Part shown: in pieces, positions 34,111 through 45,226 of the stretch
Position numbering within the stretch: the first letter of the stretch is position 1
Layout of the letters: the number at the start of each line of letters is the position of its first letter
The notes under the pieces: generated by a model
Seen by the model: the letters and a program-made list of their open reading frames with translations, nothing else
Databases searched by the model: none
Told to the model about the DNA's origin: nothing
Made by a program: the position numbers and the translations under genes
NCBI RefSeq assembly: GCF_002797715.1
Contig: NZ_PGFF01000001.1
Coordinates: 186,001-250,000, forward strand
DNA length: 64,000 nt
Source: Diaminobutyricimonas aerilata
GTDB taxonomy: Bacteria; Actinomycetota; Actinomycetes; Actinomycetales; Microbacteriaceae
Direction: 5' to 3'

Positions 34111-34659
34111 ATGACCGGCGGGAGTGACTTCGACCTGACCATGGATGAGCTGCGGGTCGTCGCGCGCTACGCCGCCGAGTGTGCGCAGGAGGTGTTGCCG
34201 GTGTTCGAGCGGACGCACCCGGCGGATGCGCGACCGCGGGCCGCGCTCGACGCGGCGTGGCTGTTCGCCGAGGGGGCGCGGAGGACGATGCTGCAGCGCA
34301 CCGCCTCGCTCGACGCGCACCGGGCCGCGAAAGACGCCGCGACGGAGTCCGCGCGACTCGCAGCCCGCGCGGCCGGCGACGCGGCCGCAGCGGCGTACCT
34401 GCATCCCATCGCGAAAGCGCACCAGGTCGGCCACATCCTGCGCGCCGCCGCGTGCGCCGCGCTCATCGCCGAGCTCGAGGCCGACGGGGATGAGGCGGTC
34501 GGCGACGCGGCGGTCGAACGCTACCGCCAGAGGGCGACGCCCGAGCTGGTCGACGTGCTGACGCGGTACCCCGCCGCGCCGAGCGACCGCTCCCGGCTGG
34601 GACGGCTCATGAGCGCGCTCGACGCGGCGCTTCGACAGGACGGACCGACCGCGCGCTGA
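34111..34659 (+). CDS. Putative Imm-5-like immunity protein
   Basis: This 182-residue, all-helical, Ala/Arg-rich protein resembles the family annotated as putative immunity protein (Imm-5-like). It contains LTMDELRVVARYAAECAQ, RPRAALDAAWLFAEGARRT and AYLHPIAKAHQVGHILRAAA, followed by a DVLTRYPAAPSDRSRLGRLM end. No toxin gene is adjacent, so the name reflects family annotation only and the role is unknown. Confidence 0.7.
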   Translation: MTGGSDFDLTMDELRVVARYAAECAQEVLPVFERTHPADARPRAALDAAWLFAEGARRTMLQRTASLDAHRAAKDAATESARLAARAAGDAAAAAYLHPIAKAHQVGHILRAAACAALIAELEADGDEAVGDAAVERYRQRATPELVDVLTRYPAAPSDRSRLGRLMSALDAALRQDGPTAR

Positions 34660-34696
34660 CCACCGCATCCGGTCGAGCGACGCCGAGCTCGTCGAG

Positions 34697-34756
34697 CGTG
34701 CCCGTTTCGGACGTTATGCGGCCGGATCCGACCCTGAAACGTCCGGACGAGGCACG
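34697..34756. repeat. Inverted repeat between convergent genes
   Basis: CGTGCCCGTTTCGGACGT (34697-34714) is inverted as ACGTCCGGACGAGGCACG (34739-34756), with most positions pairing. It is placed to serve as a shared terminator for the Imm-5-like gene and the UvrA-like gene. Confidence 0.5.
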
Positions 34757-34772
34757 TTCGGCGACACGAGGA

Positions 34773-37070
<2,298 letters not shown>

Positions 37071-37140
37071 GCGTCCGATGCTAGCGACGGGCGGGGTCAC
37101 CCGGTGTCCTGAATCCGGGCGCAACCGAGTGCGTGACCGG

Positions 37141-37904
37141 CTACAGTCGGGCCACCGCACGGCCGACGAGGCCCGGTGCGAGTCGCAGCATCGCGGGCAG
37201 CAGTCGCGATGGCCCGGGCAGTGCGACGGGTCGGCGGGCCTTGAGGGCCCGGAGTGCGACCTCCGCGACCTCGGAGGCCGGCAGCTTGGTGCCGGTCTTG
37301 CCCGCGTTCATCGGGGTGTCGGTCGTCGGCGGCATCAGTTCGAGCACGTGGGTCCCGTACGGCGCGAGCTGGCGGCGCAGACCCTCGGTGAAGCTGTGCA
37401 ATCCCGCCTTCGCGGCACCGTAGGTCGGCGCGCGGGTGGGGGAGACGAGGGCGAACCCTGAGGTGACGAACACGAGGGCCTCCGGGGTGGGCCAGCGGGC
37501 GAGCACCTCGCCGGTGAGGTGGATGGGCGCCGACAGGTTGACGGCGATCTCCGCGTCCAGGTCTCGCGTGGGATCGGTTCCGGCCGTGAAGTCGCGGTCG
37601 ACGAGGGTGCCGGCGTTGTTGATGAGCACGTCCACGCCGCCGAAGCGTCGCGCGACCTCGTCCAGCATCGCGGCGCGGTCATCCGCATCCGTGATGTCGG
37701 CGCGGACGGCGACTGCGGTCGGATGCGCTGCGCGAACCGGTCGAGGGCGACCTGGGAGCGGCCGCAGACCGCGACGGCCGCACCATCACGCAGGAAGGCT
37801 TCGGCGAGAGCCGAGCCGATGCCGGAGGTGCCGCCGGTGATGAGGACGACGCGCTGTCGAGTGATGGGGTGCTCCTGTTTCCGTCGAGGTGGTGCGGTAT
37901 ACAT
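37141..37904 (-). pseudogene. Frameshifted short-chain dehydrogenase
   Basis: Two frames together give one classical SDR. The N-terminal part (VVLITGGTSGIGSALAEAFL, VAVCGRSQVALDRFAQ) is in one frame. The rest (AHPTAVAVRADITDADD, VLINNAGTLVD, Ser in FVTSGFALV, YGAAK) continues in another. The break is near 37727-37737, where one base appears to be missing. The best ribosome site (AGGAG at 37872-37876) precedes ATC (37863-37865), not ATG; an ATG exists at 37904 without such a site. Both defects suggest decay, though a sequencing error could explain the frameshift. It is divergent from an HxlR regulator. Confidence 0.8.
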
Positions 37905-37954
37905 TCGTAACCGACCCTAGGCACGTGCCCGGCACACCGGAAGGACGCACTTTC

Positions 37955-38335
37955 GTGAACGTTGGTATCCGCGACGAAACCGCCGACTGTCAGCGCGCCA
38001 CCGACGTGCTGGCACGCACCGCAGACAAGTGGACGGTTCGTGTCTTCATCCGGCTGCAGGATGCGCCGCGTCGGTTCGGCGAGTTGAGGCGGATGATCGA
38101 CGGCATCTCGCCCAAGATGCTCGCCTCGACGCTCCGCGGCCTCGAGCGCGACGGCCTCGTCTCGAGAACGGTCTTCCCGACCAACCCCCCGAGTGTCGAG
38201 TACGCGCTCACCGACCTGGGACGGGAACTGGCCGTACCGGTTCAGGCGCTCGGCGACTGGGTGCTCGGCAATCTGCACCGCATCGAGTTCGCGCGAGCCG
38301 AGTTCGACGACGTCGATCGTTCGCCTCGTCGCTGA
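37955..38335 (+). CDS. HxlR-family transcriptional regulator
   Basis: This 126-residue winged-helix protein has the HxlR core: KWTVRVFIRLQDAPRRFGELRR, ISPKMLASTLRGLERDGLVSR and PPSVEYALTDLG. The GTG at 37955 with AAGGA 10 nt upstream gives a family-like N-terminus including a Cys (DETADCQRAT) typical of redox- or aldehyde-sensing members. It lies divergent from the frameshifted SDR, which was probably its target. Confidence 0.88.
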   Translation: MNVGIRDETADCQRATDVLARTADKWTVRVFIRLQDAPRRFGELRRMIDGISPKMLASTLRGLERDGLVSRTVFPTNPPSVEYALTDLGRELAVPVQALGDWVLGNLHRIEFARAEFDDVDRSPRR

Positions 38336-38341
38336 CCCGCT

Positions 38342-38731
38342 CTAGCGCTGCAGGCCGAGCGTCGCGAGGAGGTCCTCGTGCAGCTCGAACCAGACGGTGT
38401 GGCACGAGTCGAGCTCGATCACGTCGACCCAGGCACGCTCGCCGTCCTGCACACGGGAGGCGGCCGACGAGAACCGGCGGTCGTATCCCGAGAAGCGGGG
38501 CAGGCGCGCCTCGAGCGCGCGGATGAGGGGACGCAGGTCGCGTGCCAGGGCCGCGAGCTCGGCCACGATCCGGGCATCCCACACGGCGTCGCGGTGGCGG
38601 TTGACGGCGAACGGGTCGTCGTCGGTCGGCCGGATCTGCCAGTTCGTCACGGCGGAGCGCAGCCGTGAGTTCAGCGGCAGGAATTCCCGGTACACCGCCT
38701 CGACCTCGACCCGGGCGTCTGCGGCATCCAC
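38342..38731 (-). CDS. Conserved hypothetical protein
   Basis: This 129-residue, largely helical protein has FLPLNSRLRSAVTNWQIRP near its N-terminus and ends WFELHEDLLATLGLQR, a pattern found in uncharacterised actinobacterial proteins. It starts with GTG at 38731 with a weak ribosome site. Its stop lies 6 bp from the end of the convergent HxlR gene. No function can be assigned. Confidence 0.65.
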   Translation of the reverse strand: MDAADARVEVEAVYREFLPLNSRLRSAVTNWQIRPTDDDPFAVNRHRDAVWDARIVAELAALARDLRPLIRALEARLPRFSGYDRRFSSAASRVQDGERAWVDVIELDSCHTVWFELHEDLLATLGLQR

Positions 38732-38769
38732 CTCGGCGGCCAGCAGCTGTTCTCCGTATTCTGGGCCGC

Positions 38770-39168
38770 ATGACGAGAAGCTGGAACGACGTGCGCGCCT
38801 ACTTCGAACGCGGGGCCATCGCCCACGTGGCGACCCTGATGCCCGACGGCTCGCCGCACAGCGTGCCGGTATGGGTGGCGGTCGAGGGCGACGAGCTCGC
38901 CTTCTTCTCGATCGCGGATTCGCGTAAGGACAAGAACCTCAGCGCCGACCCGAGAGTCGCGGTGTCGACCACGAACCCGGAGAACGCGCTCGACATGGCG
39001 TTCGTGCGGGGAACAGTCACGACGCGCTTGACCGGAGAAGAGGCGATGCCGATCGTCGACCGGATCGCCGAGCTCTACACCGGCGGACCCTACGACATCC
39101 GGTCGGGGCTCGCCGCCTTCCTCGTCACGCCGGAGGTGGCGTGGGCGAACGACTACCGGTCGGAGTAG
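38770..39168 (+). CDS. Pyridoxamine-5'-phosphate-oxidase-like (F420/FMN split-barrel) protein
   Basis: This 132-residue protein has the PPOX-class split-barrel layout: ERGAIAHVATLMPDGSPHSVPVW, LAFFSIADSRKDKNLSADPRVAV and a closing VTPEVAWANDY. Proteins of this size in actinobacteria often bind F420. It may reduce small organic molecules. ATG 38770 matches the family start. It is divergent from the hypothetical at 38342 with 38 bp between them. Confidence 0.85.
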   Translation: MTRSWNDVRAYFERGAIAHVATLMPDGSPHSVPVWVAVEGDELAFFSIADSRKDKNLSADPRVAVSTTNPENALDMAFVRGTVTTRLTGEEAMPIVDRIAELYTGGPYDIRSGLAAFLVTPEVAWANDYRSE

Positions 39169-39185
39169 CGCCGCCCGACGCGTCG

Positions 39186-40163
39186 TCAGACGCCGGAGAC
39201 CACCGCGTTGTCGAGTTCGTCGGCGTTCACGGTCGGGCGTTCCGCACGATTCGTGAGCAGCACGTAGGCCACGCCGACCGTCGGATGCACCCAGAACTCC
39301 GCGCCCGACCAGCCGCCGTGTCCGTAGGCGTCGCGGTCGATGAGTCCCGGCGCGCGGGTGCGCAGGTTCCACGTGAAGCCCCAGTCCTGGCCGCGCTCGG
39401 CCGGGTAGGGGTCGAGTCGGGGGATGTCGCCGGTGAGCGGACGCAGCATCATCGCGAGAGTGGTCGGCCGCACGATCTCGCCGGTGTTGCGGAGCAGGGC
39501 GGCGCCGACCGACAGCAGGTCCTCGGCTCGGCCGAGCAGTCCGGCGCCCGGATGACGCAACGCCGCGAACCGCTGCAGGTCGAGTCCGGCATCCGCCGCA
39601 TCCACGACGTGATGCGGGTCGGATGCTTCGTCGAGCGTCAACCCCGATGCCTCGACCCCGGCGAGCGTGTCGGCGACGGCCTCGTCCCACACGCGTCCGG
39701 TCCGCGCGCGGATCATGCGGGCGACACCCTCGAAGGCGATGGTCGAGTACCGCGAGGCCGTGCCCGCCGCGAAGTCGCGCTCGCCGAGGAGCCCCGCTTC
39801 GAGTCCGGCGGCTGTGTCCATCGGCGGCTCCGCGATGCCCGAGGTGTGGCTCACGAGATGCCGCAGCCTCACGACATCGTCCCGGTTCCGTCCGAACTCC
39901 GGCACGTCCGACTGCAGCGGCGTGCCGGGGGTGGCGAGCCCCATCTCGATCATCCGCGCGGCCGCGAGGCCGACGAGGGGCTTCGTGATCGAGAACAGAC
40001 GGTAATGGTCGTCGATGCGGGCGGCGCGGCTGCCGGTTGCTCCGAACGCGTCGAGCGCCTGTACGCCCGCCGCGGTGGCGACGCCGAGCACTGCCGTCGG
40101 CAGTGCGCCGGATTCCACCTGTCGGCGAGCCCAGTCGAAGGCGTGCGCGAACGGTTCGGACAT
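39186..40163 (-). CDS. Serine hydrolase, class C beta-lactamase family
   Basis: This 325-residue protein has the three penicilloyl-hydrolase motifs: SxxK as SITK (about residue 58-61), the Tyr motif in SRYSTIAFE and GHGG in YGHGGWSG. LRHLVSHTSGIAEPP is also typical. No signal peptide is visible, so an intracellular esterase or peptidase role is likelier than resistance. A close paralogue at 49556-50532 is frameshifted and has HRG in place of HGG. Confidence 0.9.
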   Translation of the reverse strand: MSEPFAHAFDWARRQVESGALPTAVLGVATAAGVQALDAFGATGSRAARIDDHYRLFSITKPLVGLAAARMIEMGLATPGTPLQSDVPEFGRNRDDVVRLRHLVSHTSGIAEPPMDTAAGLEAGLLGERDFAAGTASRYSTIAFEGVARMIRARTGRVWDEAVADTLAGVEASGLTLDEASDPHHVVDAADAGLDLQRFAALRHPGAGLLGRAEDLLSVGAALLRNTGEIVRPTTLAMMLRPLTGDIPRLDPYPAERGQDWGFTWNLRTRAPGLIDRDAYGHGGWSGAEFWVHPTVGVAYVLLTNRAERPTVNADELDNAVVSGV

Positions 40164-40302
40164 GGCGGCTCCTCGAGGGCAGGGCAGGTGCTCGACCGTA
40201 GCGAGCGGCTCATCCGTTGTCCAGAGCGGCGACGCGCCCGCGCCTCGTCCGCCGGTCGGCCGCGGGAGAGTCGCTGCACGACGACGCCGCCGCCTCGTGC
40301 GC

Positions 40303-40488
40303 TCAGCTCAGCACGAGGTCGGGCACATCGTGGAAGTAGTCCACCAGCGTGATCGGTGAGGTGCGCGGGATCGTGCCGTGATCGGCACACACCCAACGGG
40401 CTCTGCCCGTCGACTGATCGAGCGCCACGGACAGCGGCGACCCGCAGGTGCCGCACGTGATCGCGTCGACGGAGTCGAACTCGTCCAT
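40303..40488 (-). CDS. Small zinc-ribbon-like protein
   Basis: This 61-residue protein has a CGTCG (CxxC) pair and a CADH (CxxH) pair 20 residues later, enough to bind one zinc. The acidic start MDEFDSVDAI and the end FHDVPDLVLS look like a real gene. It is divergent from the PHP gene. Length and short conservation limit certainty. Confidence 0.55.
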   Translation of the reverse strand: MDEFDSVDAITCGTCGSPLSVALDQSTGRARWVCADHGTIPRTSPITLVDYFHDVPDLVLS

Positions 40489-40569
40489 GGCGAAATGGTA
40501 GACAGCAGGCGGGGGCGGCGGCCATACCGTTCGGCGAAACGTGAGCACGGTCTCCGGGCCGATGGCAGC

Positions 40570-41424
40570 ATGGCGGTCATGACACTTCCCGCCGATGCCC
40601 ACGTGCACAGCGAATGGTCCTGGGACAGCGGGTCGGATCCCGCCTCCCCCGGACGGATGGCCCGCGCCTGCGAGCGGGCGGTGCGGATCGGGCTGCCGGC
40701 GATCGTGTTCACCGAACACCTCGACCTCGAGACGGCGTGGCGCGTCGACGAGGGCGACATGGGGGAGCACGCGGGCTCGCTCGTCGACGACGCGGGGTAC
40801 GTGCGGCTTCCGCCGTTCGATCTCGACGGGTACCTCGAGGCGATCGAGCGGTGCCGCGCGGCGCATCCGGAGCTGCGCATCCTGACCGGCCTCGAATTCG
40901 GGCAACCGCACTTGTGGGACGAGGTCGCCGCCCCGATCGTGCGCGCGGTCGACCGGGTGAACGGATCGCTGCACATGCTGCCGCTGCCCGGCGGAGACCG
41001 GAGCGAACCCGTCACGCTCTACCGCTACAGCGCGGCCGACGACGTGATGTGGGCCTACCTCGAGGAGATCCCGCGGATGGTCGCGGGCTCCGACACGTTC
41101 GAGGTGTTCACCCACATCGACTACGCGGTGCGCGCGTGGCCGACGGCCGAGCTCGGGCCGTTCGACCCCCGACGGTTCGAGGAGGGCTTCCGTTCGGCCA
41201 TGCGGGCGATCGCCGCGTCGGGGCGGGCGCTGGAGATGAACACGCGACGGCTGTGGTCGTGGATCCCGCAGTGGTGGAGCGAGGAGGGCGGCCGCGCGGT
41301 GACCTTCGGCAGCGACGCGCACGTGCCGGAGGCCATCGCCGCGAACTTCCCCGAGGCGAAGGCGATGCTCGAGTCGTTCGGTTTCCGTGAGGGATCCCGC
41401 CCCGAGGACTTCTGGACCCGCTGA
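40570..41424 (+). CDS. PHP-domain phosphoesterase (histidinol-phosphatase-like)
   Basis: This 284-residue protein has PHP metal motifs: DAHVHSEWSWDS at the start, VFTEHLDLE, FTHIDYAVR and the C-terminal FGSDAHVP. It resembles the HisK/HisJ-type histidinol phosphatase group, but distant PHP enzymes hydrolyse other phosphoesters. The start may be ATG 40570 or 40579; neither has a strong ribosome site. No his gene is nearby. Confidence 0.85.
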   Translation: MAVMTLPADAHVHSEWSWDSGSDPASPGRMARACERAVRIGLPAIVFTEHLDLETAWRVDEGDMGEHAGSLVDDAGYVRLPPFDLDGYLEAIERCRAAHPELRILTGLEFGQPHLWDEVAAPIVRAVDRVNGSLHMLPLPGGDRSEPVTLYRYSAADDVMWAYLEEIPRMVAGSDTFEVFTHIDYAVRAWPTAELGPFDPRRFEEGFRSAMRAIAASGRALEMNTRRLWSWIPQWWSEEGGRAVTFGSDAHVPEAIAANFPEAKAMLESFGFREGSRPEDFWTR

Positions 41425-41448
41425 GCGCGCCGGCGGTGGGCCGGCTCC

Positions 41449-42246
41449 TCACTCCCGCCGCAGCAGCGCCGCGACTCGGGGCAGCACCTCCCGTGCCGGA
41501 CCGCTGAGCCCGCATTCCATCGCGAGCCAGCCGTCGTAGCCGATGTCGTCGAGGGCGTCGAGTGTGTCGTCCCAGTCGTAATGGCCGGCGCCCGGCTCCA
41601 GGCGGTTGCTGTCGCCCAGCTGCACGTGCCCGATCCGCGATCCGGCGGCGCGGATCGCCGCACCGGTGTCCGCCTCCTCGATCGACATGTGCCACGTGTC
41701 GGCCACGACGGCGAGTCCGGGCGAGCCGATCTCATCGACGTACCAGCTGGCATCCGCCAGCGTGTTCACCACGAAGTCCTCGAAGCGGTTGAGCGGCTCC
41801 AGGTAGGCGACGACCCCGAGGGTCGCAGCGTGCGCCGCGATCTCATCGAGTGCCTCGAGCAGCAGGCGGCGCGATTCGTCGTCGCTGCGCGGAGGCACGA
41901 ACGGCGGGAGGTGCTTCGAGAAGAGGCCGAACGCGTGCGGCGTCACGAATCCGTTGCCGCCCGCGGCAGCGACGACGCCGAGCAACTCCTTCAACTCGTC
42001 GATCGCACCGCGGCGACGCTCCTCGTCGAAGTCGCCGATGAAGTGGTCGACGTGTGCGACGGCGCTGGGCATCTCGACGCCGGCGGCGCGCGCGGCCTGC
42101 AGCTCCGCGGTACGAGAGACGAACACGCCGTTCCCGCGACCCGACAACTCGATCCCGTCGAATCCGACCGAGCGGGCGAACGCGAACTTCTCCTCGAGCG
42201 TGTCGCCTTCGCAGGTCGACTCCTGTGCGGCGAGCTTGAACGTCAT
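41449..42246 (-). CDS. Sugar phosphate isomerase/epimerase (TIM barrel)
   Basis: This 265-residue protein has the AP-endonuclease-2 barrel with metal-site segments YLEPLNRFEDF, VVADTWHMSIEE and GHVQLGDSNR, and an AMECGL end. It resembles D-tagatose 3-epimerase/hydroxypyruvate-isomerase relatives. The ATG at 42246 lies 1 nt after the stop of the MDR dehydrogenase, so it is the last gene of the second sugar operon. It probably epimerises a keto-sugar; the substrate is unknown. Confidence 0.87.
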   Translation of the reverse strand: MTFKLAAQESTCEGDTLEEKFAFARSVGFDGIELSGRGNGVFVSRTAELQAARAAGVEMPSAVAHVDHFIGDFDEERRRGAIDELKELLGVVAAAGGNGFVTPHAFGLFSKHLPPFVPPRSDDESRRLLLEALDEIAAHAATLGVVAYLEPLNRFEDFVVNTLADASWYVDEIGSPGLAVVADTWHMSIEEADTGAAIRAAGSRIGHVQLGDSNRLEPGAGHYDWDDTLDALDDIGYDGWLAMECGLSGPAREVLPRVAALLRRE

Positions 42247-42247
42247 G

Positions 42248-43291
42248 TCACACCGCCTTCGCGTCGAGCACGACCTGCAGCACATCGCGCGGGGAGCCGT
42301 CGAGCAACTCGAAGGCCTCGCGTCCCCGCTCGAGCGGCATGGTGTGCGAGATCAACTCCGTCACCCGCAGACGGCCGGACACGGCGAGATCGACCGCCGT
42401 GCGCTGCAGCCGATACTCGTCCCAGCGATGGCGCAGGGCGGGAGCGACGCCGGAGATCTGGGATGCGATCACGGCGACGCGATTGTGGTGGAACTCCTCA
42501 CCGAGCCGCAGCCCGACGCCTTCGCCTTGCATGAACCCGGCGACGCAGACACGGGAGCTGTACGCGACGGACCGGATGGCCTCGTGCATCGCCGAGTAAT
42601 TGCCCGACACCTCGAGGCACACGTCGGCGCCGAGCCCGCCGGTGAGTTCGCGGATGCGCTCGGCGACGCCGCCCGCGGAGGCGTCGATCACCTCGTCCGC
42701 ACCGAGCTGTTGCGCGAGTTCCCGCCGCGAGGCGACGCCGTCGACCGCGATGACGCGCGCGCCGTTGAGGCGCGCGAGCTGGGCGACGAGCTGTCCGGGC
42801 ACGCCGAGGCCGAACACCGCGACGGTTTCGCCGATGTGGATGTCGGCGTCGAGCACCACGTTCAGCGCGATCGCGCCGATGTGGGAGAAGATCCCGATCC
42901 GCGGGTCGGCGTCGGGGGAGAGGATGCGCTTCGCGGCGCGGTCCGCTTTCTGAACCGTCTCGGTGCGGTGTCCCCAGGTGCCCCAGATGACATCGCCGAC
43001 GGCGACGGTGGTGACCTCGGCGCCGACCTCGACGACCTCGCCCACCTCTTCGTAGCCCCAGCCGTTGACGGGGTACTCGAAGCTCGTCGACCCGTCGACG
43101 AACAAGCGGCGCTGCTCGTCCCACCGCTTGTTCAGGTAGGGATTGGTGCCGCGGTACGCCGTCAGCTCCGTGCCGGCGGAGATGCCGGAGTAGAGCGTCG
43201 AGATGCGCACCTCGTCGACGGCGAGCGGTCGTGACTCCTCGTCGACGACCTGAGCGAGGCGGGGAGAGCTGAAGCTGACCATACGGCCCAT
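42248..43291 (-). CDS. Zinc-type MDR dehydrogenase
   Basis: This 347-residue medium-chain dehydrogenase has GYEEVGEVVEVGAEV in the catalytic domain and the Rossmann motif FGLGVPGQLVAQLARL. The usual N-terminal catalytic Cys and the structural four-Cys loop are absent, as in the BchC-like/sugar-dehydrogenase-like branch. It probably oxidises a polyol or sugar for the epimerase that follows. Starts at 43291 or 43282 are possible; AAAGGA lies upstream of the first. The frame runs on upstream into the permease region, but that extension is accidental. Confidence 0.87.
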   Translation of the reverse strand: MGRMVSFSSPRLAQVVDEESRPLAVDEVRISTLYSGISAGTELTAYRGTNPYLNKRWDEQRRLFVDGSTSFEYPVNGWGYEEVGEVVEVGAEVTTVAVGDVIWGTWGHRTETVQKADRAAKRILSPDADPRIGIFSHIGAIALNVVLDADIHIGETVAVFGLGVPGQLVAQLARLNGARVIAVDGVASRRELAQQLGADEVIDASAGGVAERIRELTGGLGADVCLEVSGNYSAMHEAIRSVAYSSRVCVAGFMQGEGVGLRLGEEFHHNRVAVIASQISGVAPALRHRWDEYRLQRTAVDLAVSGRLRVTELISHTMPLERGREAFELLDGSPRDVLQVVLDAKAV

Positions 43292-43353
43292 GGGTGGGGT
43301 GTCCTTTCTGGGACGGGATGCCGGGTGGAGTCGGGGCGGAAACGGTGGTCGGG

Positions 43354-44247
43354 TCAGCCCTTGACGGCGCCCGCGAGGAAGCCCTGGGTCACCTGCCGCT
43401 GCAGCACGATGAACAGCACGATGACCGGCAGGATCGTGATGAGCGTGCCGGCCGCGAGCGGCCCGATGTCGAGGGAGCGGCCGCCCGTGAACATGTACAG
43501 ACCGGACGTGAGCGGACGGAAGTCGCCGCCCGGCAGGTACAGCAGCGGGATGAGGAAGTTGTTCCAGTTCCCGAGGAATGTGAACACCGCGAGGGCGCCC
43601 ATGCCCGAACGTGCCAGCGGCATCATCACCCGCAGGAAGATCTGCAACTCCGACGCGCCGTCGACGCGGGCCGCCTGCTCCAGTTCGACCGGCAGGTCGG
43701 AGAAGAACGCCCGCATGAAGAACGTGCCGAAAGACAGTCCGCCCGAAGTGAGCAGCAGCACTGCGCCGAGGAGGGTGTCGAGCAACCCCATGGAGCGCAG
43801 CTGGAAGTACAGCGGGATCATGTAGGTGAAGAACGGCACCAACAGGCCGAGGACGACGATGTAGAACAGGATCGTGCGCCCGCGGAACGGCAGCCGGGCG
43901 AACGTGTACCCGGCCATGGTCGAGAAGAGCACGACGAACAGGGTGCTCGGCACGGTGAGCAGGATGCTGTTCCAGAGGTAGTCGCTGAAGCGTCCCACCG
44001 TCCAGGCGTCCACGATGTTCTGCAGAGAGAACGTCGAGAAGAAACCGAACGGGTTGACCCGCACGTCCTCCGGCGTCTTGAGCGTCGTGGAGATCACGAG
44101 CAGCACGGGGAAGAGCGTGAACAGCGCGAGCACGAGCAGCAGCGCGTGCCTGCCGATCTGCGGGCGGGGCCGCCGCATCCCGTCGGAGCGCGCGCCGATG
44201 CGGCGCGGTGCCGCGACGCGCGGCGAGTCCACCGTCGTGTGGGTCAT
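43354..44247 (-). CDS. Sugar ABC transporter permease (MalG-type)
   Basis: This 297-residue permease has about six membrane segments, beginning LLLVLALFTLFPVLLVIS, and an EAA loop in LEQAARVDGASELQIF. Its C-terminus VTQGFLAGAVKG is typical. The ATG shares its A with the last base of the upstream TGA (TGATG), so both permeases are translationally coupled. Confidence 0.93.
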   Translation of the reverse strand: MTHTTVDSPRVAAPRRIGARSDGMRRPRPQIGRHALLLVLALFTLFPVLLVISTTLKTPEDVRVNPFGFFSTFSLQNIVDAWTVGRFSDYLWNSILLTVPSTLFVVLFSTMAGYTFARLPFRGRTILFYIVVLGLLVPFFTYMIPLYFQLRSMGLLDTLLGAVLLLTSGGLSFGTFFMRAFFSDLPVELEQAARVDGASELQIFLRVMMPLARSGMGALAVFTFLGNWNNFLIPLLYLPGGDFRPLTSGLYMFTGGRSLDIGPLAAGTLITILPVIVLFIVLQRQVTQGFLAGAVKG

Positions 44248-45224
44248 CACGCCCCCGTCCCATCGATCGACAGCCGTCGCTGCAGCCGGTTGAGGAACAC
44301 CGCCACCGGCACCGAGAGCACCGTGATGAGCAGTGCGAGGGTGGTGCCGTAGCCGATCCTGCTGACCTCGAACGCCTGGCTGTAGGCATAGGTGCCGATG
44401 GTGTCGGTCGCGTTCGCCGGCCCTCCGCCGGTCATGATGAAGATGATGTCGAAGACGCTGAACCCGCCGACGAGGGTGAGGGTCAGCACCATGAGGAACA
44501 CCGGCATGATCTGCGGCAGGATGACGTACCACAGCCGCTGAGCCGGGTTCGCGCCGTCGATCTTGGCGGCGTCGACGAGCTCCACGTCGACGTTGCGCAG
44601 CGCCGACAGCAGGATCACGATCACGAATCCGGTGGCCGCCCAGATCGCGGTGGCCAATACGGCGAAGAGCGCGAGATCCGGGTCGCCGAGCCAGCCGCGG
44701 GTGAGCGCGCCGAGTCCGACCGCCGTGAGCGCCTGGTTGAGCCATCCGCTGACCGGGTCGTAGATCCAGCCCCACACGATGCCGATGGCGACGCCGGGAA
44801 GCACGTATGGCAGGAAGAAGACGACCCGGTATCCGGCGCTGCCGGAGCGGGTGGTCCACAGCAGCACCGACACGAGCAGCCCGATCACGAGCGGTGCCGC
44901 CGTGCCGATGACGATCCAGATGAGGTTGTTGCCGAGCGCGTGCCACACCTCGGGGTCGAGGAACATCTCCTGGAAGTTCGCGAGACCGACGAAGGCCGGA
45001 TTCGGGTCGATCCCGTCGAAGTCGACCACCGAGTAGTAGAGCGCGTTGGCCAGGGGGAACACGAAGAACACGACCGTGAGGATCATGACGGGCGCCACGA
45101 GCAGCACCCCGAGTCGGGTCTGCGCTCGCCGCGTCACCGGCGGCGAGGGGTTGAGCGACCCGCGCCCACGGCGACCCGGGGAGGGGGTCGCCGCGGCGGC
45201 GGTGGGAAGAGCCGCAGTCGTCAC
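44247..45224 (-). CDS. Sugar ABC transporter permease (MalF-type)
   Basis: This 325-residue permease has a Pro/Arg-rich N-terminal tail, hydrophobic segments beginning LGVLLVAPVMILTVVFFVFP and an EAA-like loop (LVDAAKIDGANPAQRL). GTG 45224 lies 2 nt after the stop of the binding-protein gene, which supports that start. No ATPase gene is present here either. Confidence 0.93.
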   Translation of the reverse strand: MTTAALPTAAAATPSPGRRGRGSLNPSPPVTRRAQTRLGVLLVAPVMILTVVFFVFPLANALYYSVVDFDGIDPNPAFVGLANFQEMFLDPEVWHALGNNLIWIVIGTAAPLVIGLLVSVLLWTTRSGSAGYRVVFFLPYVLPGVAIGIVWGWIYDPVSGWLNQALTAVGLGALTRGWLGDPDLALFAVLATAIWAATGFVIVILLSALRNVDVELVDAAKIDGANPAQRLWYVILPQIMPVFLMVLTLTLVGGFSVFDIIFIMTGGGPANATDTIGTYAYSQAFEVSRIGYGTTLALLITVLSVPVAVFLNRLQRRLSIDGTGA

Positions 45225-45226
45225 GG

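Noticed and set aside
39186-40163. Beta-lactam resistance gene
   Set aside because: The class C-like motifs are present but there is no export signal, and most such proteins are esterases or peptidases.
40570-41424. Histidine biosynthesis locus
   Set aside because: The PHP protein resembles histidinol phosphatases but no other his gene is near, so only the family is called.
42248-44389. A 713-codon fusion of permease and dehydrogenase
   Set aside because: The upstream half is out of frame with the real permease; the dehydrogenase has its own start at 43291.
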